In this document: positions 50,372-62,393 of the stretch, in pieces
Layout of the letters: every line of letters begins with the position of its first letter
Position numbering within the stretch: position 1 is the stretch's first letter
NCBI RefSeq assembly: GCF_021026095.1
Contig: NZ_JAJNCU010000002.1
Span: forward strand, 124,001-188,000
Origin: Salinicoccus halitifaciens
GTDB lineage: Bacteria; Bacillota; Bacilli; Staphylococcales; Salinicoccaceae
Reading direction: 5' to 3'
Length of the DNA: 64,000 nucleotides
Position numbers and translations under genes: made by a program
Notes under the pieces: generated by a model
The model's input: only the letters and a program-made list of their open reading frames with translations
What the model was told of the DNA's origin: nothing
The model's database searches: none

Positions 50372-51040
50372 ATGTTGAAGAATGCCAGACACATATTCAA
50401 ACTCGATCCTGCCAGGGAAATTACGGATGAGGCTCTTGAAATGATCGCCGAATCCAAGACGGACATGATCCTGGTCGGCGGCACGGACAACGTCACCGAG
50501 GACAACGTCCTGAATGCGTTATCCAGGGTGAGGCGCTTCTCCAAGCCGGTCGCGCTGGAAGTGACGGATAAGGATGCGGTCATGCCCGGGTTCGACCATT
50601 ATTTCATCCCGGCCGTCTTCAATACGACGGACATCAAATGGCAGCACGGTCTGATGCTTGAAGCGCTTGAAGAGTACAGCCATCTGATCGACTACAGCGA
50701 GATGTCGCTTCTGCCGTATCTCATCATGAACGAGGACTGCAAGGCCTTCAAAAAGGCGGAGGCGGAGCCGGTGACGATGGAGATGCTGCCGCATTATGTC
50801 GATATGATCGACAAGCTCTACAAGACGGAATATCTATACATCGAATACAGCGGCATGTACGGCGATCCGGAAGTGATGGAGACCGTCAAGCGGCATGCCG
50901 AAAACACGCACGTCATCTACGGCGGGGGCATCACCTCGAAGGAACAGGCCCTCGAGATGGCACAGTTTGCAGACACGATCGTGGCCGGCAATGTCATACA
51001 TGATGACGTGAAGAAAGCACTGCGTACAATCATTAATTAA
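50372..51040 (+). CDS. pcrB: Heptaprenylglyceryl phosphate synthase
   Basis: Transfers heptaprenyl to glycerol-1-phosphate, making an archaeal-type ether lipid in Firmicutes. The 222-residue TIM barrel has the start RHIFKLDPAREI, VGGTDNVT, EYSGMYGDPE and the phosphate-binding VIYGGGITS. GGGAG is 8 nt before the ATG at 50372. It is the first gene of the conserved pcrB-pcrA-ligA-camS operon; pcrA follows after 15 bp. Confidence 0.94.
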   Translation: MLKNARHIFKLDPAREITDEALEMIAESKTDMILVGGTDNVTEDNVLNALSRVRRFSKPVALEVTDKDAVMPGFDHYFIPAVFNTTDIKWQHGLMLEALEEYSHLIDYSEMSLLPYLIMNEDCKAFKKAEAEPVTMEMLPHYVDMIDKLYKTEYLYIEYSGMYGDPEVMETVKRHAENTHVIYGGGITSKEQALEMAQFADTIVAGNVIHDDVKKALRTIIN

Positions 51041-51055
51041 ATTGGGGTTTTTAAA

Positions 51056-53233
51056 ATGGATTTATCCTTGATGAATAAAGAACAAAGACAGGCGATCAAG
51101 CATACGGAAGGGCCGCTTTTGATCATGGCCGGTGCGGGGAGCGGAAAGACCCGCGTCCTTACACACCGCATCGCATACCTGCTCGCCGAGAAGGGCGTGC
51201 CGCCGTACAACGTGCTCGCCATCACCTTCACGAACAAAGCGGCCCGCGAGATGAAGGAGCGGGTCCATAAACTGATACCGGATCCGGAAAAGGCGGAACG
51301 CATCTGGATTTCGACATTCCACTCGATGTGCGTGCGTATTTTGCGGCGCGACATCAACTACCTGGGCTACGAGAACAGCTTTTCGATCCTGGATCCGACG
51401 GATCAGAACTCGGTCATCAAAGGCATACTGAAGAATCGGAACATCGATACGAAGCAGCACCATCCGAGGAAGGTCTTATCCTACATATCGGACAAGAAGA
51501 ACGAGCTGATCGATGGGAAGACCGCGATTTCGGAAGCGGCGGGCTTCACCGACGGACTCTACAGCGAGATCTACAAAGACTACCAGGAGATACTGTACCG
51601 CAACAGCTCGCTCGATTTCGACGATTTGATCATGCTGACGATCGAACTGTTCAAAAAGGAGCCGGCTGTGCTCGACTACTATCAGAACCGTTTCCAGTAC
51701 ATCCATGTCGATGAATACCAGGATACGAACCATGCGCAGTATGAGCTCGTGAACCTCCTTTCAGGCAAATACCGCAACATCTGCGTCGTCGGCGATTCGG
51801 ACCAGTCAATCTATAAGTTCCGCGGTGCAAACATTGAAAACATACTCAACTTCGAAGATGACTATCCGGATGCGAAGGTGATCCTGCTCGAGCAGAACTA
51901 CCGCTCGACTGAAACTATACTTGATGCGGCGAATGCCGTGATCGGCAACAACACTTCAAGGAAGCCGAAGAACCTGCGCACGGAACGGAAGGGCGGCAAA
52001 AAGATCAAGACCATCCTTGCCGATTCCGAGCGTGCGGAAGGCCAGGAAGTGCTGCGTCAGGTGATGGAGCTCTCGAAGGAATATTCCTACAGTGACATGG
52101 CGGTGCTCTACCGGGCGAACTCGCAGTCCCGTGCAATCGAGGACGCCTTCGTCAAGGGGAGCATACCCTACAAGATGGTCGGCGGCATGAAGTTCTACAG
52201 CCGCATGGAGATCAAGGATCTGATGAGCTACCTTAAAGTGATCCAGAACCCGCATGATGACATCAGCTTTGAGAGGATCATCAACACGCCGAAGCGGGGC
52301 ATCGGCCAGAAGACGGTCGAAAAGCTCCTGGCATACGGCAGCATGAACGGCATCAGCATGTACGAAGCGGTCATGCAGGCGGACTTCGTGGGCATCCCGA
52401 AAAGTGCGGTGGTGACGCTCGTGAAACTCGACGAGATGCTGCAGAACTTAAAGGAGAAATCGAAGTACATGTCGATCACCGAGCTCGTCGATGAAGTGCT
52501 GGAAGATACGGGTTATATCGATGCACTTGAAAAAGAGGATACCCTGGAGTCGAGGAGCCGTATCGAGAACCTTGAGGAATTCAAGACGGTGACGCGGGAG
52601 TTCGACAACGAAAACGAGATTTCCGATGATCTTTTATTCAACTTCCTGAGCGATATGGCGCTCGTCTCCGACCAGGACAGTGTGGAGGCGGACAGCGGTG
52701 TCACGCTGATGACGATGCATGCATCAAAGGGCCTCGAATTCAAGGTGGTCTTCGTCGTCGGACTCGAAGAGGGCATCTTCCCGTCGCAGCGGGTGATGTA
52801 TGACGAGGATGAGCTTGAGGAGGAAAGGCGTCTGATGTACGTTGCACTGACACGTGCTGAAGACCAGCTGATCCTCTCCCGGGCGGATTCGCGCATGATC
52901 TACGGCAAGACGGAGAGCAACGTGCAGAGCCGGTTCCTGAATGAAATCCCGGCCGAACTGGTCGACGGTGAAGTCGTGGAAATCGATTCGTCGAAATCGA
53001 AAAGTCCGTTCCAAAAGAGCGGCCGCGCCCACCGCAGGACGCCCACGGTGCTTACGGACAACAGCGGTGTGACGTTCAAGGTCGGCGACAAGGTCGCCCA
53101 TAAGAAGTTCGGCGACGGCATCATTTCCAACATCAAGGGAGAGGGCGATTCGAAGGAGCTCGACATCATTTTCACAAAAGAAGGGCCGAAGCGCCTGCTT
53201 GCGAATTTCGCCCCGCTTGAAAAGAAGGAGTAG
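51056..53233 (+). CDS. pcrA: ATP-dependent DNA helicase PcrA
   Basis: An essential superfamily 1 3'-5' helicase in repair and plasmid rolling-circle replication. The 725-residue protein has Walker A GAGSGKT (26-32), the Walker B block VDEYQDTNHAQ near 220, motif III GDSDQSIYKFRGA, QNYRST, motif V TMHASKGLEF and motif VI VALTRA. The C-terminal Tudor-like RNA polymerase-binding domain (GDKVAHKKFGDG) is present. GGGG precedes the ATG by 8 nt. ligA begins 7 bp after its stop. Confidence 0.97.
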   Translation: MDLSLMNKEQRQAIKHTEGPLLIMAGAGSGKTRVLTHRIAYLLAEKGVPPYNVLAITFTNKAAREMKERVHKLIPDPEKAERIWISTFHSMCVRILRRDINYLGYENSFSILDPTDQNSVIKGILKNRNIDTKQHHPRKVLSYISDKKNELIDGKTAISEAAGFTDGLYSEIYKDYQEILYRNSSLDFDDLIMLTIELFKKEPAVLDYYQNRFQYIHVDEYQDTNHAQYELVNLLSGKYRNICVVGDSDQSIYKFRGANIENILNFEDDYPDAKVILLEQNYRSTETILDAANAVIGNNTSRKPKNLRTERKGGKKIKTILADSERAEGQEVLRQVMELSKEYSYSDMAVLYRANSQSRAIEDAFVKGSIPYKMVGGMKFYSRMEIKDLMSYLKVIQNPHDDISFERIINTPKRGIGQKTVEKLLAYGSMNGISMYEAVMQADFVGIPKSAVVTLVKLDEMLQNLKEKSKYMSITELVDEVLEDTGYIDALEKEDTLESRSRIENLEEFKTVTREFDNENEISDDLLFNFLSDMALVSDQDSVEADSGVTLMTMHASKGLEFKVVFVVGLEEGIFPSQRVMYDEDELEEERRLMYVALTRAEDQLILSRADSRMIYGKTESNVQSRFLNEIPAELVDGEVVEIDSSKSKSPFQKSGRAHRRTPTVLTDNSGVTFKVGDKVAHKKFGDGIISNIKGEGDSKELDIIFTKEGPKRLLANFAPLEKKE

Positions 53234-53237
53234 ATGA

Positions 53238-55211
<1,974 letters not shown>

Positions 55212-55213
55212 TT

Positions 55214-56413
55214 ATGAAATTTAAATCGATAGTTTTATTCATGGTCATCCTGCTTGCCGGCTGCAATGCGGCACCGGTGCCGGAAGGGGAAGGGGCGCCG
55301 GTGGAGGAGGACAACGTCTCCACAACGAGCCCGGCCGCCGATCGTGAGGAGACGGTCACCCAGAGCAGCGCCTTGGATTATTACCAGACCGTCATCCCTT
55401 ATGAGATTTCCCCGTCGAGGGGGCTGACGAGCACGAACATGGTCTCGAGCTACAATATTGAAGCATTTGAAAAGGGCCTGTTCGACATCAGCAGGAACGT
55501 GTTCCCGACCGATGAGTACGTCTTCCGCGAAGGGCAGATATTCACAGAAGACATGGTGAGGGGCTTTTTGAACCGCCGGTATACACGTGAGGAAATCGAG
55601 GAAATGTCTGAAGAAGAGCTCGCCGAGAGCAACGCCTTCAGCAACCTCGGGCTGAATCCGTCAACTGAAGGGGAGGAAGACCCGGAAGTGATTGCGGAGG
55701 AGGCACCGCTGTACTTATCGCATATACTCGAGCAGAACTATCTGCTCCGTGATGAGGAAGGGAACATGACCCTTGACGGCATCACGATCGGCCTTGCGAT
55801 GAACAGCACACATTATTACCAGACCGAGGAGTACGGCACGACCTATTCCCGGAGCCTCGATGAAGATGAAGTGCATGAACAGGGCCAGGCGATGGCGAAT
55901 GAAATACTCGACAGGCTGAGGGCGAATGAACGCTACAGCGACCAGACCATCACCTTTGCGATATTCATTCAGTCCGATGACACCGCCATCACCCCGGGGA
56001 ACTTCGTTTCCTATGCCGTGGCTGAAGGCGGGGAGGACGAGCTTTCCTCTTTCACGGAAGTGAATGAGGACTATGTCCTCTTCCCTTCATCCGAAGGTGC
56101 CGAATTCAATGAACAGATCAACAATGACTACGAAGTCTTCAACCGCAACCTGGGCGCCTACTTCGACAGCTTCACCACATCTGTCGGTTACGGCAGGTTC
56201 ATCGACGGCTCGCTTCAGACGCTGGCGATCGAGATTCCGGTCGAGTACACCAGCCACGGTGAAATCATCGGGCTCGCACAATACGTCCAGAATCTGCTCG
56301 GCGACCACTTCTCAGGCTCTGCCGTGGAAGTCTCCATTGCAGACAAGAGCGAAACGTACGCTTTGATCACGAAAAATGAAAACGACGAAATCAATACACA
56401 CATCTATGAATGA
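55214..56413 (+). CDS. camS: CamS-family sex pheromone lipoprotein
   Basis: A 399-residue surface lipoprotein with the lipobox LAGC (Cys17). In Staphylococcus the signal peptide of CamS is processed to a peptide that imitates an enterococcal sex pheromone; the body of the protein has no known activity. The linker after Cys17 is acidic and rich in Pro and Ala. The domain from about 55 has YQTVIPYEISPSRGLTSTNM (in part) and the later YGTTYSRSLDEDEV block typical of CamS. Last gene of the pcrB operon, with a terminator. Confidence 0.93.
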   Translation: MKFKSIVLFMVILLAGCNAAPVPEGEGAPVEEDNVSTTSPAADREETVTQSSALDYYQTVIPYEISPSRGLTSTNMVSSYNIEAFEKGLFDISRNVFPTDEYVFREGQIFTEDMVRGFLNRRYTREEIEEMSEEELAESNAFSNLGLNPSTEGEEDPEVIAEEAPLYLSHILEQNYLLRDEEGNMTLDGITIGLAMNSTHYYQTEEYGTTYSRSLDEDEVHEQGQAMANEILDRLRANERYSDQTITFAIFIQSDDTAITPGNFVSYAVAEGGEDELSSFTEVNEDYVLFPSSEGAEFNEQINNDYEVFNRNLGAYFDSFTTSVGYGRFIDGSLQTLAIEIPVEYTSHGEIIGLAQYVQNLLGDHFSGSAVEVSIADKSETYALITKNENDEINTHIYE

Positions 56414-56421
56414 TGAAAAGC

Positions 56422-56452
56422 ACCCGCCGGTCAATGTACCGGCGGGTTTTTA
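56422..56452 (+). terminator. Terminator of the pcrB-camS operon
   Basis: ACCCGCCGGT (56422-56431), 6-nt loop, ACCGGCGGGT (56438-56447), then T-rich. Confidence 0.92.
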
Positions 56453-56499
56453 TTTCCGCTGGAGTGCTCTTCAATAAAAATTCGCACTCCATAATAAGA

Positions 56500-56528
56500 A
56501 AAGGCCGGGACATCAGTCCCGACCCTTT
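56500..56528 (-). terminator. Terminator of putP
   Basis: GGGAC (56507-56511) with GTCCC (56516-56520), extended by AAAGG with CCTTT around mismatches. The T run on the minus strand is short. A separate hairpin GGAGTGC/GCACTCC spans 56461-56490. Confidence 0.65.
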
Positions 56529-56541
56529 CCAGAATCCATTA

Positions 56542-58101
56542 TCAGTTTTTAAGGATGCGTTCCGTTTCATCAAATTCAGCTTTCATTGCAGCTTCCTTCT
56601 CATCTGTCGGTGTGGCGATCTTACTCACCACGACACCTGCAATCAGTGCAAGGATGAAGCCCGGGATGATTTCATATAATCCCGTTCCGAAGCCATCTGC
56701 GATGATCCAGATGATGACGGTCGCGGCACCTGTGACGATTGCGGCCACTGCACCGTTCCTGTTCATGCCTCTCCAGTGGAGCGCAAGAAGTATGGCCGGA
56801 CCGAAGGCGGCACCGAAGCCTGCCCAGGCGTTGGCGACGATGTCCAGGATGACGGATTCATCATCCCATGCGATGATGATCGCAACGAGCGACACGAGGA
56901 TGACCGAAAGGCGGCTCGCAGCCACGTACATCTTATCCAGCTGTTTATCCGTCTTCGTTTCTTTGTTGATGACTTTCTTACGGACGAGCCTGTAGAAGTC
57001 CTGTACAAGTGAACTTGACGTCACGAGCAGCTGTGATGAAATGGTACTCATGATCGCCGACAGTATTGCCGCGAGGAAGAACCCGCCGATGATCGGATGG
57101 AAGAGCACCTGGCTCATGAGGATCAGGATCGTCTCCGGATCTTCAATCGCATGCTGCGTCTGTTCGATGAATGCGAGGCCGAGAAGACCTGTCAGTGATA
57201 CACCGATCAGACCGACGACCATCCATGTGATGCCGATGCGGCGTGCCGCCGGCAGCAGTTTATGTGTTCTGATGGACATGAAGCGCACGATGATGTGCGG
57301 CTGTCCAAAGTAACCGAGCCCCCATGCGAGGTTACTCAGTATGGTGACGGCGGATACCCCGGTCACCAGAGATAAGTAATCGATATCGGCTGCAGCTCCG
57401 AGCTGGTCTATCGTGACGAAAGGCTCGACCCCGTTCCCTGTCAAATAAAACCATGTGACGATCGGGATGAGCACGATCGCGATGATCATGATGACACCCT
57501 GGAACAGGTCGGTCAGGCTCACGGCCAGATAACCGCCGAGGAAAGTGTAGAACACCACGATGCCCGCAGTGATGATAAGGCCCCAGTGGTAAGGGATGTT
57601 GAATGCGTTCTCTGCAAGCTTGCCGCCCGATACCATCCCGCTTGCGGTATAGACCGCAAAGAAGATGACGATGACAAGACCAGCAACGATTTTCAAGATA
57701 TGATTATTGTCTTTGAAACGGTTCTCCAGAAAGTCTGGAATCGTGATCGAGTTGCTCGCAACTTCAGAGTATACACGCAGTCTTGGTGCAACCACCCAGT
57801 AGTTGACATATGCACCGATTGTGAGACCGATACCGATCCATGCACTGGATAAGCCGACACTGTACATATCGCCGGGCAGACCCATCAGCATCCATCCGGA
57901 CATATCCGATGCCCCTGCTGATAATGCGGTTACCCAGGGACCGAGGCTCCTGCCGCCCAGTGTATATTCATCCATATTGGATGTGGACTGCTTATAGGCA
58001 TAAACACCTATGGAAATCAGTAATACAAAATAGAGAAGTATCATGACCACTTCAATCCATCCTGCAGTGAATGTGAAACCATTCATTGAATTCAAAATCA
58101 T
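56542..58101 (-). CDS. putP: Sodium/proline symporter
   Basis: Takes up proline with sodium; important for nutrition and osmoprotection. The 519-residue SSS-family transporter has about 13 helices, the diagnostic [19 protein letters not shown] (about 60-78) with sodium-binding residues, and the [15 protein letters not shown] segment. GGAGG is 7 nt before the ATG. It is divergent from gatCAB across 290 bp that contain its promoter and a spaced palindrome. Confidence 0.95.
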   Translation of the reverse strand: MILNSMNGFTFTAGWIEVVMILLYFVLLISIGVYAYKQSTSNMDEYTLGGRSLGPWVTALSAGASDMSGWMLMGLPGDMYSVGLSSAWIGIGLTIGAYVNYWVVAPRLRVYSEVASNSITIPDFLENRFKDNNHILKIVAGLVIVIFFAVYTASGMVSGGKLAENAFNIPYHWGLIITAGIVVFYTFLGGYLAVSLTDLFQGVIMIIAIVLIPIVTWFYLTGNGVEPFVTIDQLGAAADIDYLSLVTGVSAVTILSNLAWGLGYFGQPHIIVRFMSIRTHKLLPAARRIGITWMVVGLIGVSLTGLLGLAFIEQTQHAIEDPETILILMSQVLFHPIIGGFFLAAILSAIMSTISSQLLVTSSSLVQDFYRLVRKKVINKETKTDKQLDKMYVAASRLSVILVSLVAIIIAWDDESVILDIVANAWAGFGAAFGPAILLALHWRGMNRNGAVAAIVTGAATVIIWIIADGFGTGLYEIIPGFILALIAGVVVSKIATPTDEKEAAMKAEFDETERILKN

Positions 58102-58121
58102 TTTCTCGCCTCCTGATGATT

Positions 58122-58150
58122 ACCATACATAAACGGATTTCCCATTGCAA
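58122..58150 (-). promoter_or_regulatory. Promoter of putP
   Basis: Minus strand TTGCAA (58145-58150), 17 bp, TATGGT (58122-58127), about 20 bp before the ATG. Confidence 0.55.
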
Positions 58151-58236
58151 CAAACGATCCATTTACACAATCAAAGTAAATTGTACCGAACCTTGCCGGC
58201 ATAGGGTTTTATTGCGTGTAAAGATACACAAATAAG

Positions 58237-58294
58237 TTTACATTATTTAGGTTAAGAATACAATCAATTTTTTGAATAAAGGGAATAATGTAAA
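58237..58294. promoter_or_regulatory. Widely spaced 11-bp inverted repeat between putP and gatC
   Basis: TTTACATTATT (58237-58247) and AATAATGTAAA (58284-58294) are perfect inverted copies, 36 bp apart. A short GTGTA-AAGA-TACAC palindrome lies just before. It is upstream of both divergent promoters and may bind a dimeric or looping regulator. Confidence 0.45.
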
Positions 58295-58391
58295 TAATTT
58301 GAGCGGTGTATCATCAATATGGATATTGATTAGATTTTTACCATGATATTTGGTAAAATTTAAATGTTGTTAAAAAAATGGGAGGGTTACT

Positions 58392-58682
58392 ATGTCTGAA
58401 ATTACCAGCGATGTCGTAAAGCACGTTGCAAACCTTGCAAGGATCGATCTTCAGGATGAACAAAAGACACAGGAATTCACTGAGGAACTGGATGAAATCC
58501 TCAATTATGCAAAGCAGCTGGAGGACGTTCAGCTGTCTGATACTGAACCGATGTTCCATGCAGTGGATCTCACCAACGTGATGCGTGAGGACGAAGCGAA
58601 AACGCCGCTCACCCAGGAAGAAGCTTTAAGCAATTCAAAATCCACAGAAGATGGACAATTCAAAGTACCTAAAATGCTGTAA
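58392..58682 (+). CDS. gatC: Glutamyl-tRNA(Gln) amidotransferase subunit C
   Basis: The 96-residue clamp subunit that holds GatA and GatB together. Family sequences are [16 protein letters not shown] and the [20 protein letters not shown] stretch, ending in FKVPKML. GGGAGGG precedes the ATG. A TAGATT-17-TAAAAT promoter (58331-58359) is likely, overlapping a TTTTACCA/TGGTAAAA inverted repeat. First gene of gatCAB. Confidence 0.95.
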   Translation: MSEITSDVVKHVANLARIDLQDEQKTQEFTEELDEILNYAKQLEDVQLSDTEPMFHAVDLTNVMREDEAKTPLTQEEALSNSKSTEDGQFKVPKML

Positions 58683-58693
58683 GGAGGCAGACC

Positions 58694-60169
58694 GTGAATA
58701 TATATGAACTGACAGTAGAAGAACTCTACGATAAAATTCAACAAAAAGAATTGAAGCCTTCAGAAGTCGTGGGCGCTTTATTTGAAGATATCGATAAAAT
58801 CGATGAAACACTCGGGTCTTTCCTCTTCATAAATAAGGAAGACGCCATGAAGGAAGCCGGGCGGCTCGATGAACTGCAGGCCGAAGGTAAGATGGACGGG
58901 GAACTGTTCGGAATCCCGATGGGCATCAAGGACAACATCGTGACCAAAGATGTGCTCACGACATGCGCAAGCCGCATGCTTGAAGATTTCCGTCCGGTAT
59001 ATGATGCGACGGTGATGGAGAAGCTGAACGCAGAATCACCGGTCCTGATGGGCAAAAACAACATGGATGAATTTGCGATGGGCGGTTCCAACGAAAACTC
59101 CTATTTCAAAATCGTACGCAACCCATGGGATACGGACGCCGTGCCTGGCGGCTCTTCAGGCGGTTCAGCAGCTGCCGTGGCAGCGGGACTCGTCCCGTTC
59201 TCACTCGGATCCGACACGGGCGGTTCAGTCAGACAGCCTGCATCATTCTGCGGCGTCGTCGGCATGAAGCCGACATACGGCCGTGTATCCCGCTACGGTT
59301 TGGTGGCGTTCGCCTCAAGCCTTGACCAGATCGGGCCGATCACGAGGAATGTACGCGACAATGCAAAAATACTGAACCTGATTTCAGGATCGAACAACAA
59401 GGACGCGACAAGCATGCCGGACGTCGAGGCTGATTTCCTGAAAAACATCGACGCGGACCTGACAGGCAAGAAAATTGCACTGCCGGATGAATATGTCGAT
59501 GAAGGCGTCGACGAGGAAGTCAGAGAGGCCGTCAAAAAGGCCGCAAAAGTCTTTGAAGACCTCGGTGCGACGGTTGAGCGCGTCTCGTTCTCCGACATCA
59601 AATATGTCGTTGCAGCATATTATCTGATTGCATCCAGTGAAGCAAGCTCGAACCTCGCACGCTTCGACGGCATCCGTTTCGGCCACAGGGCGGAAGGTGC
59701 TGAGACGCTGGAAGAACTCTACAAGAAGACCCGTGCCGAAGGTTTCGGGGAAGAAGTGAAGCGCCGCATACTGCTCGGCACGTTCGTCCTCAGTGCGGGG
59801 CATTACGACCAGTATTACATCCGTGCACAAAAACTCCGTACAATCATCGAAGCGGACATGGAGAGGATCCTTGAAGATTATGATATGATCATCGGTCCGA
59901 CGACGACGAGTGCAGCTTATGATATCGGGGAAAAAATCGACGATAAACTGCAGATGTACAAGGATGATATTTTGACGATTCCTGCGAACCTGACGGGTAT
60001 GCCGGCAATCTCCATCCCATGCGGCCTCAATTCCAAAAACAGGCCGATCGGCCTGCAGATCACCGGAAAACATTTTTCGGAGGCCGAACTCTACAATGCA
60101 GCGTTCAAGTTCGAAGAGAAGTTCAACCTGCATGAAGAATTAAAAGAAATTCAAAAGGAGCTGAGATAA
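58694..60169 (+). CDS. gatA: Glutamyl-tRNA(Gln) amidotransferase subunit A
   Basis: The amidase-signature subunit that releases ammonia from glutamine for Glu-tRNA(Gln) amidation. The Ser-cisSer-Lys triad is Lys79 (MGIKDN), Ser154 ([10 protein letters not shown]) and Ser178 ([11 protein letters not shown]). Length 491 is normal. GGAGG lies before a GTG at 58694 ([15 protein letters not shown] start). Its stop codon shares one base with the gatB start. Confidence 0.96.
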   Translation: MNIYELTVEELYDKIQQKELKPSEVVGALFEDIDKIDETLGSFLFINKEDAMKEAGRLDELQAEGKMDGELFGIPMGIKDNIVTKDVLTTCASRMLEDFRPVYDATVMEKLNAESPVLMGKNNMDEFAMGGSNENSYFKIVRNPWDTDAVPGGSSGGSAAAVAAGLVPFSLGSDTGGSVRQPASFCGVVGMKPTYGRVSRYGLVAFASSLDQIGPITRNVRDNAKILNLISGSNNKDATSMPDVEADFLKNIDADLTGKKIALPDEYVDEGVDEEVREAVKKAAKVFEDLGATVERVSFSDIKYVVAAYYLIASSEASSNLARFDGIRFGHRAEGAETLEELYKKTRAEGFGEEVKRRILLGTFVLSAGHYDQYYIRAQKLRTIIEADMERILEDYDMIIGPTTTSAAYDIGEKIDDKLQMYKDDILTIPANLTGMPAISIPCGLNSKNRPIGLQITGKHFSEAELYNAAFKFEEKFNLHEELKEIQKELR

Positions 60170-61599
60170 TGCATTTTGAGACAGTGATCGGACTCGAAGT
60201 CCACGTCGAATTGAAAACAAACAGCAAGATGTTTTCAGATGCACCGGCTCATTACGGCCAGGAACCAAACTCCAGCCTGAGCGTCGTCGACCTCGGCTAC
60301 CCGGGCACGCTTCCGGTGCCGAACAAGGAAGCAATCAACTATGCGATGAAAGCTGCGATGGCTTTGAACATGGATATTGCGGACGTGACGAAATTCGACC
60401 GTAAAAACTATTTCTATCCGGATAACCCGACCGCCTACCAGATTTCGCAGTTCGATAAGCCGATCGGTGAAAACGGGCATATAGACATAGAAATTGACGG
60501 TGAGACGAGAAGGATCGGCATCACGCGCCTTCACCTTGAAGAGGATGCAGGCAAATCCACACATAAGGATGACTATTCCCTTGTGGACCTCAACAGGCAG
60601 GGGACGCCGCTTGTCGAGATCGTCTCCGAGCCGGACATCCGCTCGCCTGAAGAAGCGTATAAATACCTCGAGAAACTGAAGGCGATCATCCAGTACACGG
60701 GTGTGTCCGATGTGAAGATGGAGGAAGGCTCCCTAAGATGTGATGCGAACATCTCCCTGCGTCCATACGGCCAGGAAGAGTTCGGCACGAAAGCGGAGCT
60801 CAAGAACCTGAACTCATTCAACTTCGTGAGGAAAGGGCTCGAGCATGAGGAGATCCGTCAGGAGAAGACGCTCCTGCAGGGCGGCGAGATAGAACAGGAA
60901 ACGCGCCGTTATGACGAAAAGACGGGCAAGACGATCCTCATGCGCGTCAAGGAAGGTTCGGATGACTACCGTTACTTCCCTGAACCGGATCTCGTCGACA
61001 TCCATATCGATGAAGAATGGAAAGAAAGCATCAGACAGACGATTCCTGAACTGCCGGATGCCCTGAAGAAAAGATATGTCGAGGAGTACAAGCTGCCTGA
61101 ATACGATGCAGAAATCCTCACATTAAGGAAGGAGACTTCCGACTTCTTCAATGAGATGGTGGAATCCCACGGCGCGGATGCGAAGCTTGCTTCCAACTGG
61201 CTGATGGGCGGGGTCAGTGAATACCTCAATAAAAACCAGGTGGAGCTTTCCGAGATTGCGCTCACACCGAAAAATCTGACTGAGATGATCGCACTGATCG
61301 AAGACGGCACGATTTCAAGCAAGCAGGCCAAAAAAGTGTTCACAGTCCTCATCGAAAAGGGCGGAGAAGCAAAATCCGTCGTCAAGGAGCTCGGCATGGA
61401 GCAAATTTCGGATCCTGCGGTTCTGACAGAAATGATTACAGAAGTGCTGGATGCAAATCCTCAGTCGATCGAAGACTTCAAGAACGGCAAGGACCGTGCA
61501 GTCGGCTTCCTCGTCGGCCAGGTCATGAAGAAGTCCAAAGGACAGGCGAACCCTAAGATGGTCAACCAGATTTTAGTTGAAGAAATGAATAAGAGATAA
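60169..61599 (+). CDS. gatB: Aspartyl/glutamyl-tRNA amidotransferase subunit B
   Basis: The kinase and tRNA-binding subunit that activates Glu-tRNA(Gln). The 476-residue protein starts [20 protein letters not shown] and has [18 protein letters not shown]-type sequence, the [10 protein letters not shown] block and the C-terminal YqeY-like tail that contacts tRNA. Its ATG overlaps the gatA stop (TAATG). A short terminator follows. In Staphylococcus dgkB comes next; here a methyltransferase does. Confidence 0.96.
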   Translation: MHFETVIGLEVHVELKTNSKMFSDAPAHYGQEPNSSLSVVDLGYPGTLPVPNKEAINYAMKAAMALNMDIADVTKFDRKNYFYPDNPTAYQISQFDKPIGENGHIDIEIDGETRRIGITRLHLEEDAGKSTHKDDYSLVDLNRQGTPLVEIVSEPDIRSPEEAYKYLEKLKAIIQYTGVSDVKMEEGSLRCDANISLRPYGQEEFGTKAELKNLNSFNFVRKGLEHEEIRQEKTLLQGGEIEQETRRYDEKTGKTILMRVKEGSDDYRYFPEPDLVDIHIDEEWKESIRQTIPELPDALKKRYVEEYKLPEYDAEILTLRKETSDFFNEMVESHGADAKLASNWLMGGVSEYLNKNQVELSEIALTPKNLTEMIALIEDGTISSKQAKKVFTVLIEKGGEAKSVVKELGMEQISDPAVLTEMITEVLDANPQSIEDFKNGKDRAVGFLVGQVMKKSKGQANPKMVNQILVEEMNKR

Positions 61600-61608
61600 T
61601 ATATTTGG

Positions 61609-61640
61609 GACAAACTCACCATGTGGGTTTGTCTTTTTTT
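61609..61640 (+). terminator. Terminator of gatCAB
   Basis: GACAAACTCAC (61609-61619), CAT, GTGGGTTTGTC (61623-61633) with one G-T pair, then seven T. Confidence 0.88.
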
Positions 61641-61656
61641 ATCGGGAGGGGACCGG

Positions 61657-62265
61657 ATGGATACGGAAAAGCACATTAAAAAGTTCGATAAGCAGGTCGG
61701 TGTATATGAAAAGATGCGGGATAACGACAGGTTTTACAAGTACCGGGAATCACTCTTCGGCGAAGCATACGGCGAAGTGCTGGAAGTTGCGGTGGGGACG
61801 GGCCTGAACTTCCCGCACTATCAGGACATCGGGCACCTGACGGCAGTGGACTTCAGCGCAGATATGCTCGCCTCAGCTGAAAAAGAAGCGGAAAAGTACC
61901 CGTTCCCGTCAGAATTCATCAATGCAGACATCGAGGCCCTGGATTTTCCGGACGACAGTTTCGATACGATCGTCTCTTCACTCGGCTTCTGTTCATATGA
62001 AGCCCCGGTGGAAGTGATGAATCAATTCAACAGGTGGTGCCGGCCGGGCGGGAAGATACTGCTGCTTGAACACGGGCTCAGCCGGTTCAGGGCGCTGCAG
62101 CTGGTGCAGAAAGCGGTCGATCCCGTAACCATGAAATTGATCGGATGCCATCAGAAAAGGGATATATCAGCACTCGCCGGTGACTCGGAACTTCATCTCA
62201 TACACCTTGAAAGACACATGTTCGGAGCTGTCTATCTGATCCGTGCCGAACCGCAAAAAAAATGA
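61657..62265 (+). CDS. Class I SAM-dependent methyltransferase
   Basis: A 202-residue methyltransferase. Motif I is LEVAVGTGLNFPHY (about 42-55), motif II DFSADML, then the acidic NADIEALDFPDDSFDTIVS and the motif IV region RPGGKILLLEHG. It is closest to UbiE/Coq5-like or phosphatidylethanolamine-type small-molecule methyltransferases. GGAGGGG is 5 nt before the ATG at 61657; the terminator of gatCAB ends just upstream, so it may rely on read-through. Substrate unknown. Confidence 0.82.
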   Translation: MDTEKHIKKFDKQVGVYEKMRDNDRFYKYRESLFGEAYGEVLEVAVGTGLNFPHYQDIGHLTAVDFSADMLASAEKEAEKYPFPSEFINADIEALDFPDDSFDTIVSSLGFCSYEAPVEVMNQFNRWCRPGGKILLLEHGLSRFRALQLVQKAVDPVTMKLIGCHQKRDISALAGDSELHLIHLERHMFGAVYLIRAEPQKK

Positions 62266-62275
62266 CGGTGACAAT

Positions 62276-62304
62276 TTGACAGAAAATTTTTAATCATTTA
62301 GAAT
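62276..62304 (+). promoter_or_regulatory. Strong promoter of the formaldehyde dehydrogenase gene
   Basis: TTGACA (62276-62281), 17 bp, TAGAAT (62299-62304), the best consensus match in the window; leader of about 83 nt. Confidence 0.82.
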
Positions 62305-62393
62305 GAGGTTTAGTAAGTCTTGTAAACGCATCCATGATTTTTGCTGCATGAAGCTTTAGCTTATCCGCATACTTATTTTCTAGGAGGTTTAAC

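Noticed and set aside
58268-58283. CodY box upstream of putP
   Set aside because: AATTTTTTGAATAAA differs from the consensus at about four positions, too many in an AT-rich region.
62315-62328. Possible cre site TGTAAACGCATCCA in the fdhA leader
   Set aside because: Two mismatches at conserved positions; the location downstream of the promoter is possible, but the match is too weak to list.
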